DNA from: Psilocybe azurescens
Taxonomy: Eukaryota > Basidiomycota > Agaricomycetes > Agaricales > Agrocybaceae
DNA length: 64,000 nt
Reading direction: 5' to 3'
Assembly (NCBI GenBank): GCA_023853785.1
Contig: JAJIRX010000648.1
Span: forward strand, 558,001-622,000
The position numbers were made by a program, and so were the translations under genes. The notes beneath the pieces are model-generated. The model was not told where the DNA came from and did no database searches. It was given only the letters and a program-made list of their open reading frames with translations. This document shows, piece by piece, positions 47,281 through 57,199 of this stretch (position 1 is the first letter of the stretch; each line of letters opens with the position of its first letter).

Positions 47281-50200
47281 TTAGACTTCTTCATGCTCCG
47301 CCTGTTCTTTTTTCTCCTTCGGTCCACCTGCATTTGAAGCATGCCCTCCTTCATCCGCTTTTCTCTTTTGGCCAACAGCGACAGTGGATTTGACACTAAC
47401 AGTCGTCGACTTTCCAGGATTCGCGACCTGCGCCTCCGCAAGACTCCAGTCTGCTTGGCCGTCATCGATGGCATATCTAAGAGAAGAAAGGATAACAGGT
47501 CAGCAACAAGTCAGATAATTGGACAAAACAAAAGGTAAAGTAGTTACTTTGAAAAAAAAAATGAGCAAAGGAGCTTACTTTTTGAGATCCAATGAATTGA
47601 TCATCTCTCTCTGCCTCTCTTTCAAGGCACTTGTCACCTCATTACCTGCTTGGTCCAGCTCGTCCAACATACTTGTAGTGACGTTGTCCGCATCTTCATG
47701 GCGAGTAGATTCACCAAGTGGCGTGATACTGGCCTGAGGCATCTCTGCGCTGATGGCAGCTTTTCGGATATCGATGAGTCGTTTACTGATCTTGCGGATC
47801 ATCTTTGCAAAGAGAGCCAGAGTCTGCGCAGCGGGCAGCTGGAGTTCACTCTTATGATAGAGAAACAAGGCGGACGAGTCAAAAAAAAAAAAACAATGGT
47901 GAATTTTAAACCAAAAGTCGAAAAAGATTGACGAACCTCCAAATCTTCGATGCTCTTCCTTTGCAGACCAATAGCGAGCAAGATGCTGCTCTGGACAGCC
48001 GTTAATCTTACAGGTCCTTCAGCGGTCTGACCATCCTCTCCACTATTAGGAGCTCCCAATCGTTTCTGGAAATAAAGGTCGGCAACAGAAGGCATCAAGT
48101 CGAGAATGACGTGGTAATCAAGCATGTTGTTAGCATAAGACTCGAGACGCTTGAGGTCGAAAGGCGTGAAGCGCATAGCAAGTTCTTGTGGTGTCAAAAC
48201 TTTAAAATTTTCATGGTGATTAGTAAGAGTAGAAAGATTGCGACAAAATATCATACCTGTTTCATTGGCGTCGTCTTTGATACCCGCGTTAGCAGCTTCG
48301 AGAATGCTCAATGAGGTGACACTGCCGAATTCGCGGAATTTGTAGGACAATAATGTCAGGAATCGTCTTCTGAAATCTAGCAGACCAAGACGATCGTCAG
48401 GAACCAAAAGCCCTTATGGAAAAAGATCAACTTGACAGACCTTTTGCAAATTCATGCAGCCAACCCATTTCGCTCTCTACTGAACTATTCAGACCACGAA
48501 CCATGACGCATGTATGTTCACCAGTCAACTCGCTCGTCGTTTGACGAACATAGAGGGGCACGTAGCCTGCGCGTTTCCAGAATCTAAGACAAAGTCAGCT
48601 CCAGTCCATATTACAAAACCGCAACAACACACACCGTAGCAATTGAGGCGTCAAGCCGTAGGATACACCAAGGTAATCAAGATTTTCAGGTTTACGTTCG
48701 GTCAGACGCTGGAGAAGGGGAGGCATCGCGGATGGTGCACGGACGGTGGGCGTTTCTGTCAGGAGATCAACACCCTAAGGATCTATGAGTAAGATGACCT
48801 TTGTACTAATTGCAATGACCTACAGGTTCAACCGCTGATGGATCTGGGTACTGGGCTTCTGGCTTCGCTGATTCGTCCAAGTTGAAGTACTCGCCACTGT
48901 AGAACGAGTTCAAGGCTTTGAGTGCCCTTGACCCATATCCCATCTATTCAAACAAGCACACACGTTAGTAATGACCTCGGAAAAAGAGAGCAGGATTAAT
49001 GGTAACTGACGTTGGCATAATCTGGGTGGCAAGCAACTCTGACAATTCTAGCTCCACTCAATTTGGCAAAGGCGCTTTCTTGAAACTGCTGAGAGATCAA
49101 CCAGGGAATCATATCACCGCCTGCCCTCATACCCCGACCTAGCCCTTCCATGATAGCATCCTTGCTTATCTGGCCTTCCAGTGCGACTTGCAATACGACG
49201 AGAGGTTCTGGGAGATGTGTTTCATCATCCTTGATAGGAGGCAACAAGACGAACAAATGATGCGCTGGGGCGTCAGAAAGGAGTTGGAGGTCATTTGGCT
49301 GGTTCTTGTAGTGTGAAGCGACATAAAGTGCCATCATTCGTTGCAAGAACAATTCGGACGCGGGATGGTAGCTGAACAGCGTATCACGGCTTACATAGAA
49401 TAGCTCGCACGTCGATGGATGAGGGCATCCCTGAGCATTGGAACGAGGCAGGATAGTCGCATCGAGACATAGCAGACCGTTCAGCCACTTTTCGATTTGA
49501 TCACCAGCGGAGTAACGGATGGGGGTCTCGAGCTTGATCTCGCGGAGAGTGCGCGATTTGGGAGCTGCCTTGAGGGTAGGTTTCTTGCTCGACGAAGCAG
49601 TTGCAGATTCCTCTTTGTCGTTATGGCCTGCAACGTCTTTAGTCAAGGAAGGTCTTGTGCTCTCGCGGAGTTGTTGAATAAGTTTCAATGAAAGTGATCG
49701 TCCAGTGCCCTCGTAACCATTGATTGTCGAAGCCATGAAGACCAGGTAAGGACCGATGAGGTTGCGAACCAGAGGCAGAGGAATGGCTGCTGCCTCGTCA
49801 ATGATGACAAGTTCAGCTTGTCCTAAAACATGAGCATCTTGTGGTTGGATGTACTGTAGATGCCAAAATGTGAATTTGTAAACTTGCAGGTATGCACAAA
49901 CACAAGAGATGTACCTGAACAGTCTGTCTGTGGTCTCTGAACACATTCACCCGCACAACCGACTTCGTCGACTCCTCCTTATTATCACCCAGATTCTGCG
50001 CAACAGCAATGTCGTAATCTAGATGCTCTTCATACCCAAGTGCATCCAAACCCTTGAACACAAATTCAAAGAGTGTCTTCAAGTTCTCAGGGCTGGGGCT
50101 GGTGACGAAGATATTGGCATATCCGTGAGCCAAAGCGGCCGCAATGGCCAGACCAAGAGCAGCACTCTTACCACGACCACGAGCAGCGGTAAGGGTGACA

Positions 50201-51271
50201 GTGGAGGAAAGCGTTTTTCGGCAATAGCGTCGATGAATGTAAGAATGGCCTGTGCCTGGTCGATGGTTTTAGCGAGCTTGACGAGTTCTCCGGCGGGTTT
50301 GACGTCTGCGAGCGATTCCCTGAGTTCGGCGAGCTGAGTTTCGGAGGAATCTGTTTCTTTGTTCTTTCCAGGTGTATCGGCGATTGGTTTGATGTCTTTT
50401 CCGCGCGATATGGGAAGGACGTTGAGTTCATCATCCAGAACTAGACAGTCAGGGCATGATCCAAGAGAGAGAATGAATCTTTCGTTAAATCTTGCTACCA
50501 CAGAGTCATGCGAAGACGTTCTGTATCGTGAATGCACATCCTAATAGATTATGAATATTTCGACCGTACAATCTCAGGAAACAACTTGAGGCCCACCATG
50601 GTCATTGTATACAGCTGTCTCAGGGAGGTCATCGTCTTGAGAAGCAAAACAACCAAACCACCACCTTCCACAGTTTCGATTGTTCGCGCGAGAAGATTGG
50701 GCGTAATTGCTTCGAAGTCCTGTAGAACACACATGCCATATGTGTTTCCGAGGATTTTGTGGGATTCTTTATAGTAACTGCGCGATGGGTAGGCCATAAA
50801 ATCCATTTAAATGTCAAGAACGCGAAGATAAGTGGACGGATATGAGATCATACAGTAAATGAGAGTCAGACAATGAACATAGATGAGAACTTGGAAGTGA
50901 ACTCACGTATAACGAATGTCGGTTACGGTGACAAAAATTTCGAACGGATCCTGGTCATTGGTCTCGCGAATTCCTCTCTTTACATCCCGCTTGATCTTAG
51001 CCTCTCTCTTCTTGCGATGACTAGTAAAACCGAGTTCCTTCTTATAGCACCATAACACGGATGGCCTCGCCGAGACGCGAGCTTGCGAAAGCAGAAAGTG
51101 AAGATTAACAATCTACAGAATGGATGTTCAATGGATTAGAGGAATAACAATAGTTGCTGAACGAACCTGGTCTCGTCCTTTATCACCCACAAGGACTATG
51201 AAAGATCTGTGGTTCTGCTTGACATTATTATTGATGAGGATAGGAATCCGGGAGTCGAGTTGTTTACGCAT
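47281..51271 (-). CDS. KRE33: RNA cytidine acetyltransferase (NAT10/Kre33), frameshifted as read
   Basis: Acetylates cytidines in 18S rRNA and, with a partner, tRNAs; nucleolar and needed for small-subunit biogenesis. Twelve exons from ATG 51271 (MRKQLDSRIPILINNN) to TAA 47281, about 1071 residues, near the yeast and human lengths. Order of domains: TmcA-like N-terminal part with YKKELGFTSHRKKREAKIK, helicase part with Walker A TAARGRGKSAALGLAIA (about 285) and ELVIIDEAAAIPLPLV, GNAT acetyltransferase part with VRVACHPDYAN then MGYGSRAL, and the C-terminal block DFRRRFLTLLSYKFREF. The frame is broken a few codons before Walker A: the coding-strand A run at about 50214-50218 has five A where six are needed. 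Near the stop, a second basic frame ending KKSKH resembles the usual tail and would need one A fewer. Confidence 0.93.
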
Positions 51272-52122
51272 TCAGACTTTTCTTTGCTTCAGTGCTGTCA
51301 GGGAGTCAGGGCTAGAAATGACGCTCAAATTATCTAAGTCAACTGAAGAACCACTTGACCTGGAGACTTTGGCAGAAAGTAAAGAGGCAAATTTTTGATC
51401 GGGATTCTCACGGCCCAATATGGCGAACTTTAATTCCGTGTGGACGCTGCCACGAGGTTGAAGGGTCGCCGCCTTGTATTTCAATAAAGATGTCTTTCAC
51501 TTCGCCTAATAGAATGAAGACAGTTTTAACATATTCTATTAAAAGCCGATTACTACTCGTACTACCAACGCTAACTGCGATCGATTATTTGAAAGGGAGG
51601 AAATGAAGGACAAAAAGAATCTGGCATTGGAGTTTAGAGAAATTCTCTTGCAGTACAACGCAGAAATCAGACTCATCTTTTCCTCCAAATGTACCATAAT
51701 CTGTATATATGAGTACACTTCTAGATGACGTAGAAGGGAGTCAATATGGTTATACGACTGCTCAAAGCAATGTACTCACCGGGGCCGCTCCCCCCGAGCG
51801 ACAACCCTGCAGTTGCATTGTCAACAAAAGGCCGAGGATGCAGTGAGAGAAGAACTCATCATATGAGAGGCCTTCATTAATCTTCAACACCCTAAGAGAA
51901 AGTTGAAGGAGTTAGGGAAATAATGATTGACAAAAGATCGTATCACAGGCGGATATTAACAAACAACGAAAAAACCACTCGTGGAAAGAAACGCCGCCTT
52001 TCGGCTAACACAATAGTGTCTTTTGATATAGCAGGGGGGGAAATCACAATAGGCAGAAGGGAGAGAACCAGGAAGAGACCAGAATGCAGGATAAGGGCGT
52101 CGACAGGAGATAATAGGCCGCA

Positions 52123-52392
52123 GCACAAGGTGAAGGTCCACATGTGGATTTTGGCTTGCACCAAGGCTATAGTAGGGAGGGATTGAAAGGGAAAAACAAA
52201 ACAAAGACCACGAAAGTGGAGAGAAACGACAGGAGCGGTGTCCAGCTTACAGGTTTCTTTCAGCGCAAGGTGAAGTTCCACAAGTGAAGTCTTGGCTAGC
52301 ACCAAGGCTGTTACGTTGAGCAAATTGGGCAAGGGGAAAAAGACAGAGGGCAACATGAGGGACCAGGAAAGACCACAAAGTGGAGAGAAACG
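52123..52392. repeat. Two imperfect direct repeats of about 110-130 bp
   Basis: CACAAGGTGAAGGTCCAC to GTGGAGAGAAACGA (52123-52229) recurs as GCAAGGTGAAGTTCCAC to GTGGAGAGAAACG (52263-52392). A shorter third piece (GGACCAGGAAAGACCA-like) precedes them near 52065. Confidence 0.7.
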
Positions 52393-53967
52393 CTGGAATT
52401 GAGCCAGAACAGGTGATTTCTTTTGTGATGGAAAAGGGCGTCAGTCACCAAATAAACATAGAAGCTAGCCTTGAGTTTGATAGTGTTTCGACGCTCTCTC
52501 GCTCTCTCTCAGACTTGAAGGGATCAGCCAGATAGTTCCGAAAACTCATACACTCACTGCCGGAAATGGCGGAAGTATTAATTGGATCTCCTGAAGATAT
52601 CGTATCTTGAATGGGCTTAGTTGCGTCGCCACACTTTAAGAAATGAAAATCCAAATCTGCAAGGGCAAACGGCAGTATCAAAGCAAAAGCTGGAAGAGAA
52701 AGACGAGTCCAACAAAAGTGTAACTTCAGCTCGTACACTCACGTCGATGACATTTATGACAGTGTGAGCTCAATGCATGGGCGCATACACTCCATCTTCG
52801 ATCACGCCGCAATAAATCTGGAAGGTGCAAGATGGTTGGTCGGGTCCAAGAAAACAAGCCAGGAGATGTGGCGATGCTCGGATCCACGACTTCAAGGTGA
52901 CTTGCGGAATCGATGTCGCGCAAACTACGATACGCGATTCAAGCTGCGGTACAGTCTTGCATAGATCTGGAGCTGGAGCTTATGAAGAACTCATTTACTT
53001 GTATGCGTATCACTCAACGTCTCTGAGGTAGAAAGGATTGATCAATGTCAACGCATACACACAAGATTGCAACATTGACGCACCAAAGAGTTCACCTGTC
53101 ATCAACAGCACACGTATCCACTGAAACCTCACATTTTATCAACGAGGAACAGTGAGTAACGTTACACGACTTGTTTACGACTTAGCGACGCTGAGCGGGG
53201 CACATTCACGACAGATCGCTCAACAGGCCAGGCTGACAGATCTCACAATAATCTCTGTATGAGAAACATCAGTCAACCGCGACTGTTGAAACGGTGTTGC
53301 CACTAACCATACACTCAACGAGAGCATTGCCGTTGCGGATGACGATCAACATGAACGCGAGGCAAACCAAAGGCAAACAGGAAACGATCTCAGCGGGCCG
53401 GTGACCGGTTGCACAGCACTTGAAAGAATCACTCTGTGGACAGTGGTAAGTTAGCCAATGGTGGTGAACAAAGAGAACAGAACATACCAAAGACCTTAGG
53501 GGAGTACCGCGGCTCATACTGCTCATCCGTCAGCAATACTCAAACGTCGGGCAACTCAGGAGAGGGCATCTTAACAAAGACTTAACGGGCCGGTGTGCCA
53601 CTCGGCGCTTAAAGGGAATCGCTCTGGGGGCAGTCAGCCAAAGGCGAGATGGGTAGCAGTGGGCTGACTTACCACGCAGAAACAAGTAGCCACGGTGTTA
53701 GCGAGTCACCAGTAAGATCCCAGCAGAAAGAGGTGAAAGGGCGATGAATGACACTCAGCGGGATCGAGTGGCCACTTGCACAGCAATCGAGGGACCTTGT
53801 GAACTCGAGCTGGAGGATGGCGGAAGGACATCAGAGGCTTCAACGCCCACGGGCGAGAGAGCCTTGGAAGTATAGGAGAAGAAAGAAGTGAGAGGAAGTG
53901 GTGGTGGTGGTGGTGGGGGGGGGAGAGAAAGAGGGAGTTGATGGATTTCGAGTGGAAAAGGGGGCGT

Positions 53968-53975
53968 GTTATATA
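53968..53975 (-). promoter_or_regulatory. Minus-strand TATA box with upstream CCAAT
   Basis: TATATAAC on the minus strand, with CCAAT about 60 bp upstream at 54033-54037. A standard core promoter arrangement, but no recognisable protein follows within 2.5 kb. Confidence 0.45.
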
Positions 53976-54288
53976 GATGGTGTCACGTGGGCGCGAGTGC
54001 GAGTGCCACATTCTCATAGCCACTCGGTGACTATTGGTAGTGGACGTCGCATTGTCCGCTCAAGCTTCTTGAAAGGCCCATGACAGTTATGGCCCATCAG
54101 CAACAAAGCGATTGACCACGCGGGTATGAGGTAGGCCCACTTAATAGTCCCGGGGGACACAATGATAGCGGAACGAGCATCGGAACAGGTTGAAAGGATT
54201 CATCAAAAGAGTATTGAAAACAATGGGATTCGAATCGTCATAAAGGGTTCGTTACTACGCATATATGCAATATTTGTCCATTTGGTGC

Positions 54289-56897
54289 TTACTCGAAGGG
54301 CATGCCTTCAACAGCTTCCGACAGAGACTCCCAGTTATTTGCGACATTTTCAGCGTATTCGTGTTCCTCTCGAGCAAATTCTTTGACGGCCTGTGTTAAA
54401 AGAGCATTTTCTCGATTATGCAGAACAACACGCAGTTCGTGCCACATACTGCGCAGGACATTAATAAATATATGCGCATAACCAACAGAAACCAATCCTC
54501 ACCACGCCCGAATGAAGACACGCCGGCTGAGCTGGGCAGCAATAGTGGTTTGATCTCTCTCGATCATGGCCGTCAGCTTTTCCGCTTCTTCTTGCCAGTT
54601 CTCCTTTTGCGCAGCCCGAATGCCATCGAGTTTGACGGATGTACTTTCAATCCTCTTCTTCAGGCGTTCTACTTGATCCAATGAGAGCCTGTCATGACGA
54701 ATGAACAAATCTCGAGTGGCAAGATATAGATCCCTTTGAGCCTGCACAAAATGAGTTTAATCGTAGAGTAATCATTAAGGCGAATTACCTTAAGTGACTC
54801 CAATGTCGTGTCTTGAAGGGTTCGCGACTAAACGTCAAATAAGAAATGGGATACACGAAGATGACGACGACGATCCACTCACTCTCAATTCTGAAATTTC
54901 TGAATGGCGTTGAGTGTGCGCGGCAAACTGTCCCAGGCCTGAGCGTACACCATTCGATAATTCACAATCATCGCCCCTCCAACAAGTTTCGTTGACTTCA
55001 ACTACAACGCGAAGAGTATTCGTTAATCTTGCCAGATCCCCCTGGTTATCGGCGGGCGAGATATTGAAGCCCAGAAAAGATTGCGAGAGAGATCCAGTCA
55101 TAGAAGGTGATGAGCCAGGAAGAGAAGAGGTAGTTGATGAAGGAGAAAGTTCGGGTAAGGTGAAGTGAGTCGGGAAAAAGGCTCGACGTAGAGCTGGAGG
55201 TGTTCGTACCGCAGCTGCTTCGCGTCTTTTAATTATACGCTCTGCAAGTATGCAAATCCTCTGCCACTGTTCGATAAGCGGGCTTATCTTTCCTCTTACG
55301 ACACTGTTGGCAAATTTTAAGTAAAAACAAAGGAGTACATGTTGTTGAGTATCATACGCAAGTTTGTCTTCCAAATCGCTTGGAATAGTCATCTCTTCAA
55401 TCCTATCAACGCGTCGTGAGGCAGATTCTTCTTCCAAAGTAATGGCTGATTGCTTGCGCCATGTTTCGAAAGACGGTTCACTTAGAAATACGGCCAGAAC
55501 ACCGTCTTCTTTAATGATGGGGTGGTTACTAGATATATAGGTCAAATCGTGTAAGTAGCGACTCGGTATAGAATGGGAAGTGTACCGACACCACAAAATT
55601 GAGGGCTCTGGTCAAACCGCGCCTGAAGAACTAGAGTAAGCGGCCAAGAATTTGTTCCAGGTTTCCGAGTGCATTCATTATCTTACCGCCTTTGTTCCAG
55701 AAACTGTTCATCCGCTACGAGAAAGTTAGTAGATGACGAATTTAGCTCAAGCGTGATTCTTACCTCCCACCCTTTTCGGGGGTAACGCTGGGAAAAGGCG
55801 GAAAGGATACCGACGAACCAGGACGTCCCATAGGAAGGAAAACTCGGAGTATCGACGGGCGACGGCGTTTGACCTTCGCTACTGAAGGATTAGAGAAACG
55901 ACCGCAACAAAATGCAATCAAGACAATCTTACGTCTGATTGGATTTCATAAACGGTATATCTATTCAAGATGAATCCTTGTTGGCCCAGGATGCTGATCT
56001 TGATATTCTCTTCTTTCTTCCACCATTCAGATGGCAGTCCAGTACCAGCCAGCCCAGAAGGTTGCCCACTGGGCAATCCATCAATCGCGCCACCAAAAGA
56101 CGTATTAACGGTATTGCCACCAGTGAAACGAGGGTTCGAGTTCCACGGATCGTCGGAGGAGTAAGCTGGAAGAGGAGCGCGTATAGTTTGATTAGTATCT
56201 CTCCTGGGTATGGGTGCTAGGGATGAAACAGTGGATATAGTTTGGAGATCGAGAGTCGGCTCCGGAAGGGTATTCTGGGAGGACAGTGCAGCAACTTGCT
56301 CAATGCTAACGTCTATAACTGTTGTTAAGAGCAGGAATTTCAAATATAAATGTGATACAAACCTTTCCCTGACTGTGCCAGAGCAACCAGGGCTAATGCA
56401 ACGAAGAACTCGAGCCTCGATACTCTGGGACGTGAACTGACGAGGTTGACGATCTTGATAACCAGTAAGTCTGGCTCCTGCTAACGTAGAAGGATGGAAG
56501 GACTCACCCTATCAATAGTACTAGCTGGCAATGATGACGTGCTGAGGACTCGGGATAACGAGTTGACGGAGGTTTCTCCTGTATTGCCAGGGTCGACCGC
56601 AGCATATGCGCGATGGTATATAGAGGGTACAGTTGCGTCGGCTGTAATGGTCCTGATAAGTAGTGCCGGTCAGGAAATAGTTCAGTACGATAGGTTAGCT
56701 ACCTATGACTGCATTAAATACAGAGGTTGGGGCGGCATGAGGGGCGGGTGTTGGGCTAGGACTGGGTGCCGCACTCCAAGGGTCCAGTCCGTCGTCATAT
56801 ACCGAACTTGAGAGAGGGTTTTCGTCTACAAAGCTGCCTCCGAACCCATTCGAGGTGCTGCCAGTGTACCTTGCGCAGGTCGTGGAGCGTTGAACAT
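54289..56897 (-). CDS. MVP1: Sorting nexin Mvp1/SNX8 (PX-BAR)
   Basis: Endosomal coat protein that binds phosphatidylinositol 3-phosphate and tubulates membranes for retrieval from endosomes. About twelve short exons can be joined in frame from ATG 56897 (MFNAPRPAQG) to TAA 54289. Segments in order: an N-terminal low-complexity part (SSSVYDDGLDPWSAAPSP), IVNLVSSRPRVSRLEFFVAL, the PX domain (ILGQQGFILNRYTVYEI, ARRYSEFSFLWDVLVRRYPF, LPPKRVG, NHPIIKEDGVLAVFLSEPSF), then BAR helices (LIEQWQRICILAERIIKRRE, later REEHEYAENVANNWESL). Close to the start, the initial ATG and the NGFGGSFVDENPL segment are out of phase; one more A at about 56849-56850 would join them. The C-terminal 40% is helical as expected of a dimerising BAR domain. 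Confidence 0.88.
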
Positions 56898-57199
56898 GAT
56901 AGACGGTAGAAGGATAGTATGATTTCACTGCGGCTCAGTACCTCTTCGGTACATGGGCGGCTAGAACCAGTAACTCCCCTGCCGCTTTGCCTCTTCGGGG
57001 TCTTTAGTGTATGACCTTGTTGTCCATTTCTCATCAATGTTCGCACTGTCCCCATTTCAAGTTTTGCAGAGACTCTCAACTGCCCTCATTAGCGCAGGCA
57101 TAGGAAATAATATTTATATACAGGAGTCCATAAGGGGTATATAAAACACGGTATATGCCCCTCCTTGGTGCTGATCACCTCAAGTTTTACTCAAATTGG

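Larger units (their letters stand above)
51272..54288 (-). other. 3 kb region: possible spliced non-coding transcript
   Basis: No protein frame above about 140 codons and none with family likeness. The minus strand has a CCAAT box (54033-54037), a TATA box (53968-53975) and several good donors (GTAAGTC near 53669, GTGAGTG near 52743, GTAAGC near 52256, GTGAGT near 51778), suggesting a spliced minus transcript towards KRE33. Two sets of internal repeats lie inside. A small-nucleolar-RNA host gene is one idea; I could not find convincing C/D or H/ACA boxes. Confidence 0.3.

Noticed and set aside
53908..53935. GGT run followed by a G tract
   Set aside because: Simple sequence; the minus frame over it (a His run) belongs to no recognisable protein.
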